Source of the DNA: Labrys monachus
GTDB taxonomy: Bacteria; Pseudomonadota; Alphaproteobacteria; Rhizobiales; Labraceae
Assembly (NCBI RefSeq): GCF_030814655.1
Contig: NZ_JAUSVK010000001.1
Coordinates: 229,501-293,500 of the forward strand
DNA length: 64,000 nucleotides
Direction: 5' to 3'
Below are positions 16,647 through 27,231 of the stretch, piece by piece. The stretch's first letter is position 1. Each line of letters opens with the position of its first letter. Made by a program: the position numbers and the translations under genes. The notes beneath the pieces are model-generated. The model was not told where the DNA came from, ran no database searches, and saw nothing but the letters and a program-made list of their open reading frames with translations.

Positions 16647-17671
16647 GAGCGGCTCCCCCCGCGCGCCAGGAGAAGGGCGAAGGCCGGAGCACCGACGAGC
16701 GCAGTGATCACTCCGACCGGCAGAACCTGGCCCGGGATGAGCGTGCGCGAGACGATGTCGGCGATAATCATGAACACTGCTCCGATCAGCGCCACCACTG
16801 GCAGGAGCACGATGTGCCGAAGACCCACCACCATCCGCGCCGCATGTGGAATGACGAGACCGACGAAGCCGATCGAGCCGACGATCGAAACCATCACCGC
16901 CGTCATCATCGCCGAAGTCGCGACCAGCAGGACATAGGTCCGCCGCACCGGGATGCCGAGAGAGGCGGCCGAGGCGGTACCGAACGTGAAGGCATCAAGT
17001 GCCCGCGCGTGCCAGAGGCAGACGAGGAGACCAGAGAGCACCGCCGGAACCGCAATATGGACATCCGGCCAGCGCACGCCGGAAAGATTGCCGAGCAGCC
17101 AGAACATGATGCCGCGCGTCTGTTCGGCGCTCGCCGCCTTGGTGATGATGAAGGAGGTGAGTGCGTGGAAAAGCTGCGACCCGGCGACGCCGGCAAGGAT
17201 GACGGTACCTGTTCCCCGCCCGGCCCTGAGGGCGAGCAGGCTGACGAACGCTAAGGCGACGAGCGCCCCGATGAAGGCACCGACCGGCAGCGCCAACAAG
17301 CCACCGCCGACTCCGAGGATCGCCACCGACACGGCTCCCGCCGATGCGCCGGCGGAAATGCCGAGGATATAGGGATCGGCGAGCGGATTGCGCAGGAGCG
17401 CTTGCAACACCGCGCCGGAGAGCGCAAGCGCCGAGCCGCAGGAGGCAGCCACCACCGCGCGGCTGAGGCGGTAGCTCCACACGATACCCTCGTCGAGGGG
17501 CTCCAAGGGGTAGCCAGCGCCGAACAGACGGTTCGCCACCGTCTTTGCGACGACGGGAAAGGGTATCTCGGTCTCTCCGATAGCTGCTCCGAGCCAGAGT
17601 GCGGCGACGAGAAGAGCGAGCGCCAGAACAGCAGCGCCCGCCCGTCCCACGAGATGCCCGAGGATGACCAT
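16643..17671 (-). CDS. FecCD-family ABC permease
   Basis: 342 residues from ATG 17671. It is highly hydrophobic with about ten membrane segments. Family landmarks are visible: SRAVVAASCGSALALSGAVL, NPLADPYILGISAGASAG and GSIGFVGLVIPHAARM. This is the homodimeric permease of siderophore, haem and vitamin B12 importers. The start ATG shares one base with the stop of the binding-protein gene (TGATG), so the two are translationally coupled. Confidence 0.88.
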   Translation of the reverse strand: MVILGHLVGRAGAAVLALALLVAALWLGAAIGETEIPFPVVAKTVANRLFGAGYPLEPLDEGIVWSYRLSRAVVAASCGSALALSGAVLQALLRNPLADPYILGISAGASAGAVSVAILGVGGGLLALPVGAFIGALVALAFVSLLALRAGRGTGTVILAGVAGSQLFHALTSFIITKAASAEQTRGIMFWLLGNLSGVRWPDVHIAVPAVLSGLLVCLWHARALDAFTFGTASAASLGIPVRRTYVLLVATSAMMTAVMVSIVGSIGFVGLVIPHAARMVVGLRHIVLLPVVALIGAVFMIIADIVSRTLIPGQVLPVGVITALVGAPAFALLLARGGSRS

Positions 17672-18699
17672 CACCGGGCGAGCCCCGCCGAAGCAATGGC
17701 CTCGGCGACGACCTCGATGCCCTGGATGGTCCGCAGCGTCGGGTTCATGGCCTGCGCGTCGAGTTCGAAGACATGGCCGTTCCTGACCGCCGGCATCAGG
17801 CTGGTGACGGGATCGGTAGCGAGAAACCTGCGCTTGGCTTCGATGGCGTCGAGCGGAAAGCGCTGACGATCCAGCTTTCCGGCGACGATGATCGTCGGAT
17901 CGGCTTTGGCGATGGTCTCCCAGCCGACATTCGGCCACTCGTCATCGGCTTCAATCACATTGCGCAGGCCGAGCACCGACATGATGTAGGCTGGTGCACC
18001 CTTTCGGCCGGCGACGTAAGGATCGCCGTCTTTCGGGCTCGAGAACCAGAAGACGGCAGACACCTGGCCGCTGGCCGCTGCGATCTTGGTGCGTGCTGCC
18101 ACCACTCGTGCCTCGAGGCTGGTGACGGCTGCCTCGCCCCTCCCCTGAACGTCATAGATCCGGGCGAGATCTCGGATCTCGCGATAGATCAGGTCCAGTG
18201 AAAAGGCCGCGACGCGTGAGCCGTCACTGACACCTGCATTGTTCTTGCCGGTGCAGTCCGATGGCGAGATGTAGACGGGGATGCCGAGTTCCTCGAACTG
18301 CTCGCGCTTGGCGACCTCGCCCTTGGGGCCGACTTGCCACAGGAACTGGGCGGTGATGAAGTCCGGTTTTTTCGACAGGACCTTCTCGAAGCTCGGATTG
18401 TCTTTGGAGAGGCGCTCGATCTTGGCGTCGACAGCCTCGTATTCCGCAAGGACGGGGGCGATCCAACGCGCCGTGCCGACCATCCGGTCGGATAAACCGA
18501 GCATGTAGAGGATTTCCGCGCTGCCCTGGCCGATGGCGACCGTACGCGAAGGAGCTTGTTTGAACGTGATCGCGTGACCGCAATTGTCGAGGGTGAGCGG
18601 ATAACGGGTCGGCCCGGCGAATGCCCCAGATGACGGGAGACCGAAAAGGGCAACGGCGCTCAGGAGCGCGGAAAACCTCATGACGGTATGGATGAGCAT
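17671..18699 (-). CDS. FecB/BtuF-type periplasmic binding protein
   Basis: 342 residues from ATG 18699, chosen for the AAGGA ribosome site; a longer frame upstream lacks one. A signal peptide ends near SGAFAG. The mature part has the Peripla_BP_2 pattern (RTVAIGQGSAEILYMLGLSDRM; KPDFITAQ; YISPSDCTG; WPNVGWETIAKADPTIIV). Members bind metal chelates, haem or cobalamin. A Zur-like box 69 nt upstream points to zinc control, which would fit a zincophore or metal-complex importer. The cobalamin riboswitch upstream of the neighbouring nrdA leaves corrinoid uptake as the alternative. First gene of a four-gene operon. Confidence 0.85.
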   Translation of the reverse strand: MLIHTVMRFSALLSAVALFGLPSSGAFAGPTRYPLTLDNCGHAITFKQAPSRTVAIGQGSAEILYMLGLSDRMVGTARWIAPVLAEYEAVDAKIERLSKDNPSFEKVLSKKPDFITAQFLWQVGPKGEVAKREQFEELGIPVYISPSDCTGKNNAGVSDGSRVAAFSLDLIYREIRDLARIYDVQGRGEAAVTSLEARVVAARTKIAAASGQVSAVFWFSSPKDGDPYVAGRKGAPAYIMSVLGLRNVIEADDEWPNVGWETIAKADPTIIVAGKLDRQRFPLDAIEAKRRFLATDPVTSLMPAVRNGHVFELDAQAMNPTLRTIQGIEVVAEAIASAGLAR

Positions 18700-18767
18700 A
18701 CGGGGTCCTTTCTGTTCCGGAGAGTGATGGGCGTGCGTTGGACGAACCAGCTGCACCAAGACAGAAT

Positions 18768-18780
18768 GTTATGTTATAAC
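18768..18780. promoter_or_regulatory. Putative Zur box before the FecBCD-type operon
   Basis: GTTATGTTATAAC is a perfect inverted repeat with 5-bp arms and a 3-nt centre. It lies in the 100-bp gap between the nrdB stop (18800) and the binding-protein start (18699). The arms are the same as those of the box at 409-425, and the form matches proteobacterial Zur operators. It implies that the transporter operon has its own promoter rather than reading through from nrdAB. Confidence 0.6.
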
Positions 18781-18799
18781 GTATCTTTTGACAACACGA

Positions 18800-19942
18800 T
18801 CAGTCCCAGGCGAGGGTCCCGCCATTCTGGTATTCGATGACGCGGGTCTCGAAGAAGTTCTTCTCCTTCTTCAGGTCCATCGTCTCGCTCATCCACGGGA
18901 ACGGATTCTCGGCCTCTCCGAAGACGAATGCGAGACCGAGCTGGGCGCAGCGGCGGTTGGTGATGAAGTGCATGTATTGCTCACAGAGCGCGGCGTTGAG
19001 GCCGAGGAAACCGCGCGGCATGGTATCCCGTCCATAGGCGGCTTCGAGTGCGGCGGCTTCTTTCAACATCCCGCGCACCTCGTCTTGGAATTGCGCCGTC
19101 CACAGATGCGGATTTTCGTGTCTGATCTGGTTGATGACGTCGATGCCGAAGTTGAGGTGGATGCTCTCGTCGCGTAGGATGTACTGATACTGCTCGGCGA
19201 TGCCGACCATCTTGTTGCGTCGGCCGAGCGACAGGATCTGCGCAAACCCGGTGTAGAACCACATGCCCTCGAACACGACGTAGAAGGCGACGAGATCGCG
19301 CAGAAACTTTTGATCCGCCTGCGGCGTCCCGGTCTCGAATGTCGGATCGTCGAGGGTCTGGGTGTACTTCAGCGCCCAGGCGGCCTTGTCCGTGATGGAC
19401 GGCACCTCTCGATACATGTTGAACAGCTCACCCTCATCGAGGCCGAGGCTTTCCACGATGTACTGGAAGGTGTGGGTGTGCACCGCTTCCTCGAATGCCT
19501 GGCGCAACAGATATTGCCGGCATTCGGGGTTGGTCAGGTGACGGTAAATGGCCAGTACGATGTTGTTGGCGACGAGGCTTTCCGATGCCGTGAAGAAGCC
19601 GAGGTTGCGCTTGATGGCGCGGCGCTCGTCCTCTGTCAGCCCGTCGCGCGATTTCCACAGCGAGATGTCGGCCTGCATAGAGACCTCGGTGGGCATCCAG
19701 TGGTTGTTGCAGGCGGAGAGATACTTTTCCCAGGCCCACTTGTACTTGAGCGGAAGCAGCTGATTGACGTCGGCACGGCAGTTGATCATCCGCTTCTCAT
19801 CGACGCTCACGCGACCGCCGGAGCGGTCGATGTCGCCAAGGCCAGTGGCATCTCCGGTGGCATCGGCGGGCGGAGGCGCGGCAGGGCGAAGGATGGGGAA
19901 AGCGGCAGGCGGGTTCGGGTCTGACCAGTCGGGCATCGTCAT
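18800..19942 (-). CDS. nrdB: Ribonucleotide reductase small subunit, class Ic-like
   Basis: 380 residues from ATG 19942 (GAGGAC ribosome site); a GTG at 19966 overlaps the nrdA stop. The ferritin-like metal ligands are present: Glu in [10 protein letters not shown], Glu and His in EEAVHTHTF, then the second-half ligands around DESIHLNFG. At the position of the tyrosyl radical of E. coli NrdB (ExxHSRSY) the sequence is EAVHTHTF, so Phe replaces Tyr (codon 19466-19468). The first ligand is Glu rather than Asp. Both changes are the marks of class Ic subunits such as Chlamydia trachomatis NrdB, which use a Mn(IV)/Fe(III) centre instead of a tyrosyl radical. It forms an operon with nrdA under the cobalamin riboswitch. 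Confidence 0.88.
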   Translation of the reverse strand: MTMPDWSDPNPPAAFPILRPAAPPPADATGDATGLGDIDRSGGRVSVDEKRMINCRADVNQLLPLKYKWAWEKYLSACNNHWMPTEVSMQADISLWKSRDGLTEDERRAIKRNLGFFTASESLVANNIVLAIYRHLTNPECRQYLLRQAFEEAVHTHTFQYIVESLGLDEGELFNMYREVPSITDKAAWALKYTQTLDDPTFETGTPQADQKFLRDLVAFYVVFEGMWFYTGFAQILSLGRRNKMVGIAEQYQYILRDESIHLNFGIDVINQIRHENPHLWTAQFQDEVRGMLKEAAALEAAYGRDTMPRGFLGLNAALCEQYMHFITNRRCAQLGLAFVFGEAENPFPWMSETMDLKKEKNFFETRVIEYQNGGTLAWD

Positions 19943-19962
19943 GGGTCCTCGGTTAAGGCCGC

Positions 19963-22872
<2,910 letters not shown>

Positions 22873-22984
22873 CCCCGATGAATGTGGGGACGGAGAGCAG
22901 GCGGACGCGTGCCACGACACGGGAGGCACATGCCGCCCAAAGCAAGCGCCTCACCGGAACACCCCGCCCGTGGACGTACATAGT

Positions 22985-23150
22985 GTCGCGGCAGGTCTCC
23001 TGGCTCGCGGGTCATCATCCTTGTACGTCTTCCCAAGGCTTTGCGGCCTCAGTGACATGGCTGAACAAGAACTCGCCACTTACAGTTGCGGGGGCAGCGC
23101 CGGCCTTGCGATAGAGCGCACCGACTTCCCTCTTAGCTTCCACGTCTTAA
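22985..23150 (-). promoter_or_regulatory. Cobalamin (B12) riboswitch in the nrdA leader
   Basis: Read on the minus strand, the leader contains GGGAAGTCGGTGCG, then GCTGCCCCCGCAACTGTAAG, a GCCAnGTCACTG-like segment and finally CGAGCCAGGAGACCTGCC. These are the conserved core elements of the AdoCbl riboswitch, ending in the B12 box (about 23004 to 22990). The expression platform lies in the ~110 nt before the nrdA start. The known logic is that cobalamin binding lowers expression; class I RNR genes under B12 riboswitches are established in bacteria that also own class II RNR. Confidence 0.93.
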
Positions 23151-23420
23151 CAGACTAGGAAGAACCACGATGTCTACATTTAGTGACAATTTATGGCGCC
23201 ATGTCAATAGGTGGTGAGCTGTTTTGTCGAACGGCTACGAAAACAGGTCGCATCCGCTCCGTACGCAGGAGACGAGCTCGTCACCTCGCAAACAAAAAGC
23301 GGTTCCGGTGCGCCACATTATGATCGATTTTTCGCTTGAAGGTATGTTCTCAGGTCACCACTCGTCTCTTGGGATCCAGGTTGCGAGGGTGCGACCAAAG
23401 CGCAGCAATAGGCCAATCCA
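23151..23420. other. No gene seen between riboswitch and broken-gene junction
   Basis: Upstream of the nrdA leader. The nrdA promoter should lie within the first ~80 bases, which are A/T-rich (around ACATTTAGTGACAATTTATGG). Short frames on both strands have no recognisable content. Confidence 0.4.
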
Positions 23421-23595
23421 TCAATCGGCGACCTCGTCCAACTTCCCGTCCTTGGCCTCGAAACGCTTCTGAAACCCCGGCTGAATCAGTCCGGTGCCGG
23501 ACCACTCGATCAAGGGCGTGCCGGCGGGACTTGGCTTGCGCAAATAGTTTGCCGCAGCCTTGGGATCGCCAGCTCCGGCGTAGGACGCGATGAAG
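23421..23595 (-). pseudogene. C-terminal fragment of an unidentified protein
   Basis: A clean minus-strand frame of 57 codons ending in TGA at 23421 reads FIASYAGAGDPKAAANYLRK, then PAGTPLIEWSGTGLIQPGFQ. It has protein-like composition and a natural-looking end, but its 5' side stops dead at 23595. There the sequence switches to a plus-strand Lrp fragment. No start or ribosome site is present. The parent family was not recognised. Confidence 0.4.
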
Positions 23596-23596
23596 G

Positions 23597-23752
23597 GATC
23601 TGGCGGGCTATGAGCGCTTTCTGCTCGAGACGCTGCTCAAGATGCCGGGGGGCTGCGATATCCGCAGCAACTCCGCCATCCAGACCGTGAAGGCGCAAGC
23701 GCCGCTTCCGTTGAATCATCTGCCAAAGGAAGACATCGTACAGAAGCTCTGA
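23597..23752 (+). pseudogene. Lrp/AsnC-family regulator, C-terminal remnant
   Basis: The frame GYERFLLETLLKMPGGCDIR, then SNSAIQTVKAQAPLPLNHL, is the end of the RAM ligand-binding domain of Lrp-type regulators (usual form YERFVVERLLKLPGVxxIRSxFALxxVK). It runs to a natural stop at 23750-23752. The helix-turn-helix and most of the protein are absent. It abuts the minus-strand fragment at 23595 exactly, so a rearrangement joined two unrelated gene ends. Confidence 0.6.
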
Positions 23753-23984
23753 CTTCCGACGCGGGCTTACTCCAAATCCAACGAAAAGTGCCCGTGCTGG
23801 TCCTGCGTCGAGCGATGAATAAATCTCGCGGCTCTCTCAGGCGATGGCTTGTATTGACGGATCGCTTCCGCGTCGCCGGGAGCGAAGTCTGAGGGCTGAT
23901 TCGGGCGGCTCAGACAAAAAACCGGGCTCTCGAAACAGCCGATTCTTGCCCTTACTTCGCTATGGTACTCTGACGCTAAATATT
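23753..23984. other. Gene-free gap between the Lrp remnant and the right repeat
   Basis: No frame with recognisable content and no strong hairpin was seen. The last bases (TATGGTACTCTGACGCTAAAT) run into the 72-nt repeat. Confidence 0.35.
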
Positions 23985-24056
23985 TCTTGCACAAAGATAA
24001 TTCCTTGCTCCCTCTGGCTCGGGAGCCGTCAGGAACCGCCAGTGCGAGGCATCGCC
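23985..24056 (+). repeat. 72-nt direct repeat, right copy; leader of the alpA-like gene
   Basis: Begins TCTTGCACAAAGATAATTCC, contains CTCTGGCTCGGGAG and ends CGAGGCATCGCC, 3 nt before the alpA-like ATG. It matches 14593-14664 gap-free at about 86%. Because it leads straight into a gene start, it is most likely a promoter/5'-leader segment. The left copy then represents the same leader detached from its gene. Confidence 0.75.
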
Positions 24057-24059
24057 ACC

Positions 24060-24275
24060 ATGCGAGAACCAGACCGTATCATCCGTCTCAAAACCGTCCT
24101 CGCCAGGACCGGTCTGTCCCGATCCACGCTCTACCGCAAGATCGCCGAGGGCACGTTCCCGGCCCAGCTCAGGATCAGCACCAACGGCTCCGGCTGGCAC
24201 GAATCCGACGTCGACCGATGGATCGCCGATCCCGTGAAATGGCGGCCGGGGAGCGAAGGCGGCGAGAGGCGGTGA
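24060..24275 (+). CDS. AlpA-family excisionase-like regulator
   Basis: 71 residues from ATG 24060. RIIRLKTVLARTGLSRSTLY, then KIAEGTFPAQL, GWHESDVDRWI and a short basic tail give the MerR-like winged-helix of AlpA/phage regulatory proteins. These small DNA-binding proteins activate excision or transfer genes of integrative elements. Such a gene normally lies near traA in rhizobial elements; here it is 9.5 kb away, separated by the RNR/transport cargo block whose left end carries a copy of its leader. Confidence 0.85.
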   Translation: MREPDRIIRLKTVLARTGLSRSTLYRKIAEGTFPAQLRISTNGSGWHESDVDRWIADPVKWRPGSEGGERR

Positions 24276-24513
24276 CGCAGGAGACGGCACGAACAACGGA
24301 TTGGGTGTCGGCCCTCTTTTCCACGCTTGGCGCTTCATCGGGGTCGCGCGCGAGCCGGGCAGCATTCTTGGCGCTTTGGGTTCCGGCCGGGTCGAGATCT
24401 CGGCGGACGTTGCCATTATCGCGGAAGTCCCTATTCTGCACCGGAGTGGGTATCGAGCGCGAAAGACCGACAAAGTTCGGGAGTTTTGCGACAGACTTTC
24501 TTGAAAGTTTCAC

Positions 24514-25404
24514 ATGCGCATAGTGCTTACGGGTAGTTCCGGACGGGTCGGTCGGGCCATTTTCAGGGCCTTGGCGGAGCAACACAAGGTCGTTGGGGTC
24601 GATCGCTCTCCCTTTTCCACCACCCATGTCGTCGGAGACTTCGCCAGCGAAGCGCTACTATACTCCGCTTTGAAGGGCGTGGATGCCGTTATCCATACGG
24701 CTGCGCTCCATGCTCCGCATGTCGGTATTATTCCAGATGAGGAGTTTCAGCGCATCAACGTGGAGGGAACCCGACTTGTCGTAAAGGTGGCGATTGCCGC
24801 TGGCGTGAAACGGCTGATCTTCACCAGCACGACAGCCTTATATGGGCGTGCTGTTTCTCCCGGCTCATGCACATGGATAGACGAGAATACGACCCCTCTA
24901 CCGAAGAGCATCTATCATCGGACGAAACTCGAAGCCGAGCGCCTTCTGGAAGGCATGGCCTGTTCTGAATTGGCCGTGCGGGTTTTGCGCATGTCCCGCA
25001 GCTTTCCGGAGCCGGGCGATGTGATGGCTACCTATCGGCTACATCGTGGGGTTGATGTTCGGGACGTGGCCGATGCCCACTTGGCCGCGCTGACGAACGG
25101 CGGGCCGCACTTCCGGCGCTATATCATCTCGGCCGCCACCCCTTTCGCAATGCAGGATTGCCCGACTTTGGCCTCGGACGCGGAATCCCTTGTCAGGCTG
25201 CGTGCACCAGCTCTTGCCGCCGAGTTCGACCGGAGAGGGTGGAGCCTCCCAAGCTCCATCGACCGCGTATATGATTCCGCTCAGGCCGAGCGTGCGCTTG
25301 GATGGCACCCCCGCTTTGGCTTTAGCGAGGTGCTGGCGCAAATGGACCGACGTAGTCTGGAAGTCTTGCCCTGCGGCTCGGTTATTAACAGGAAAGCGGA
25401 GTAG
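24514..25404 (+). CDS. NAD-dependent epimerase/dehydratase-like protein
   Basis: 296 residues, extended SDR fold: MRIVLTGSSGRVGRAIFRAL (Gly-rich NAD site), GVDAVIHTAA, NVEGTRLVV, and the catalytic Thr/Ser in FTSTTALYG with YHRTK as the Tyr-x3-Lys pair. Members act on nucleotide sugars or related keto groups. It lies between the alpA-like gene and the GNAT gene as cargo. The 240 nt upstream (24276-24513) hold no recognisable gene. The substrate cannot be named. Confidence 0.8.
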   Translation: MRIVLTGSSGRVGRAIFRALAEQHKVVGVDRSPFSTTHVVGDFASEALLYSALKGVDAVIHTAALHAPHVGIIPDEEFQRINVEGTRLVVKVAIAAGVKRLIFTSTTALYGRAVSPGSCTWIDENTTPLPKSIYHRTKLEAERLLEGMACSELAVRVLRMSRSFPEPGDVMATYRLHRGVDVRDVADAHLAALTNGGPHFRRYIISAATPFAMQDCPTLASDAESLVRLRAPALAAEFDRRGWSLPSSIDRVYDSAQAERALGWHPRFGFSEVLAQMDRRSLEVLPCGSVINRKAE

Positions 25405-25600
25405 AATTTTCGCAGAGATGATGACGTCGTTCCGAAGGCAATATTTATGTGGCGTTTTCAAGGTACAAGGCAGGTGTAATGCAGGTCTCTAAGAATAACC
25501 CTCTGTGCCGTGTTGAAGATCTCATGTCGCGGAAATTCTGATTTTTGGAGACTATTAACATGGCGAAGAAAAGGATGGTCGGTTCGACCGAACTGCGCCC

Positions 25601-26065
25601 TTAGAACTCGCGGTTCATGATCGTCATCGCATCACCTTGTCTCGTGACCGTTTCGACCGCAATCCAACCCGCCTTCGCATAGAGCTTGGCCGCGCCGGTC
25701 GTGAAAAGCCATAGTCGGTCGATCCCCTTTTCTCTTGCCTTGGCTTCCAGTCCCTGCACAAGGCGCAAACCGTGTCCGCGTCCCCGGAACGGCTCGGCAA
25801 CATACAAATCGGCCAGCCAGGGATTGAGGTTGGGTCTGATCTCCAGATCGTTCTCCGCCAGAGTCACCATTCCGACGGGTTCGCGTTCCTCCAATAGAAC
25901 AAAGGTGCGTGGAAGGTGCTCACGACTGGACGCGCGCTCACGCTCATATCGGAGCACGTCCTGCAAAGCGATGCCCCGCTCCTTGAAAAAGCCTTGCCAA
26001 CGCCAGCGCCCGGTCACAGGCACAAGCTCGGAATGGTCGTGCGTCGATACGATGCAGTAAGTCAA
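25601..26065 (-). CDS. GNAT-family N-acetyltransferase
   Basis: 154 residues. TTG 26065 is chosen as the start (TYCIVSTHDHSELVPV), overlapping the stop of the upstream frame as TTGA; an earlier TTG at 26080 is possible. The acetyl-CoA site is visible in LYVAEPFRGRGHGLRLVQGL (motif A, R/QxxGxG/A) and YAKAGWIAV (motif B). The acceptor is unknown. It is convergent with the epimerase-like gene, with about 200 nt between them and nothing recognisable in the gap. Confidence 0.78.
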   Translation of the reverse strand: MTYCIVSTHDHSELVPVTGRWRWQGFFKERGIALQDVLRYERERASSREHLPRTFVLLEEREPVGMVTLAENDLEIRPNLNPWLADLYVAEPFRGRGHGLRLVQGLEAKAREKGIDRLWLFTTGAAKLYAKAGWIAVETVTRQGDAMTIMNREF

Positions 26066-26334
26066 TCTGGGACCTCGCAAAATGCAATCACGCCACGAAT
26101 ACGGTCTTGCTCTGCCGATTGGTAGTCTATGCTTTCAGCCTGCCTGATCGGAATTCCCTCCTGGGTGTTGACGACGAGTTTGCCTGCTTTGCCGATGGGG
26201 CCAGACCGGTTCCAGCCCGTCAAGGCCGAGCCGCTACGCGGTGGCGCGTGCCGCGCCAGCCCTGACTGCCTGTCCCCGGTCCGGCAAGGGCTTTCCAAGC
26301 AGACCAGGACGGATTGTGAGCGCCAGCGCTCCAA
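26062..26334 (-). CDS. Unrecognised frame coupled to the GNAT gene, probably truncated
   Basis: The last ~55 residues (GWNRSGPIGKAGKLVVNTQE, then SAEQDRIRGVIAFCEVPD) look like real protein, and the stop codon overlaps the GNAT start. The first ~35 residues (Arg/Ser/Cys-rich) do not, so the upstream half was probably lost where the toxin-antitoxin segment begins near 26340. No family was recognised. Confidence 0.35.
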   Translation of the reverse strand: MERWRSQSVLVCLESPCRTGDRQSGLARHAPPRSGSALTGWNRSGPIGKAGKLVVNTQEGIPIRQAESIDYQSAEQDRIRGVIAFCEVPD

Positions 26335-26414
26335 TGCCGACCGAAGGGCGAGCGGCGGCGGGGGCCTCTGATAAGGCTCTTGTTGAAAGTCTCTTTATGG
26401 AATAATATTCCCTC

Positions 26415-26780
26415 ATGCAATGGCCGGTCGAATATACGGACGAGTTCGGCGCTTGGTGGGACGGCCTCGCCGAGTCCGAGCAGATCAGCATCGACGCCCA
26501 CGTCCGCAAGCTGGAACAGCGCGGCCCCAATCTGCCGTTTCCCTATTCGAGCGGCATCAGCGGTTCGCGCCACGCCCATATGCGGGAACTGCGCGTGCAG
26601 AGTGGAGGCAAGCCCATGCGGGTGTTCTATGCCTTCGATCCGCGCCGCTCGGCCATCCTGCTGATCGGGGGCGACAAGACCGGCGACAAGCGTTTCTACG
26701 AAACGATGATCCCGGTGGCCGATGCTCTCTATGACGAGCATCTGGCCGAACTGGAAAAGGAAAAGGACGATGGCCGGTAG
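26415..26780 (+). CDS. HigB/RelE-superfamily toxin
   Basis: 121 residues. WPVEYTDEFGAWWDGLAESE, then LPFPYSSGISGSRHAHMREL, GKPMRVFYAFDPRRSAILL and DKRFYETMIPVA match the Gp49/HigB-like RelE-fold toxins, mRNA interferases that act at the ribosome. The gene order is toxin first, with the antitoxin start inside the toxin's last codons, the usual HigBA order. It probably stabilises the mobile element next to the recombinase. Confidence 0.88.
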   Translation: MQWPVEYTDEFGAWWDGLAESEQISIDAHVRKLEQRGPNLPFPYSSGISGSRHAHMRELRVQSGGKPMRVFYAFDPRRSAILLIGGDKTGDKRFYETMIPVADALYDEHLAELEKEKDDGR

Positions 26781-27102
26781 GAGAACCTTCGCGGAGCTTC
26801 GCGCCCGCATGACACCGGCGGCGCAGGCGGCGGCCGAAGCGGAGGCCGTGCGCCTCGGCGCGGAAATGGACCTCGGCGAGATGCGGCGAGCCATGAAGCT
26901 GTCGCAGGAGGAAATCGGCCAGACACTCCAGATCAATCAGGGCTCGGTCGCCAAGATCGAGAAGCGCGCGGACATGTATGTCAGCACCCTGCGCCGCTTC
27001 ATCGAAGCGATGGGCGGGGAGTTGGAAATCGTCGCCCGCTTCCCCGACCACGCCGTCAAGATCAAGAACTTCTCCGATCTGTCGGAGAAACCGCAGGGTT
27101 GA
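26770..27102 (+). CDS. XRE-family antitoxin of the HigBA-type pair
   Basis: 110 residues from ATG 26770, overlapping the toxin gene by 11 nt. The HTH_3 fold is at residues ~38-90: DLGEMRRAMKLSQEEIGQTL, then INQGSVAKIEKRADMYVSTL. Antitoxins of this type neutralise the toxin and repress the shared promoter, which should lie in the A/T-rich stretch just before 26415 (TCTTTATGGAATAATATTCC, itself a partly symmetric sequence). Confidence 0.88.
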   Translation: MAGRRTFAELRARMTPAAQAAAEAEAVRLGAEMDLGEMRRAMKLSQEEIGQTLQINQGSVAKIEKRADMYVSTLRRFIEAMGGELEIVARFPDHAVKIKNFSDLSEKPQG

Positions 27103-27231
27103 GATCGGCGGATGACCGCCGATTGCCGACGTTTCTTCGCTGTGGCTCTCCGACCGTATTATACATTTTCACAGCCCGATTTTGCTGTCGCTTCATGCCT
27201 GTTTGTCTCCAAAAGCAGGGCGAGAAGTGGC

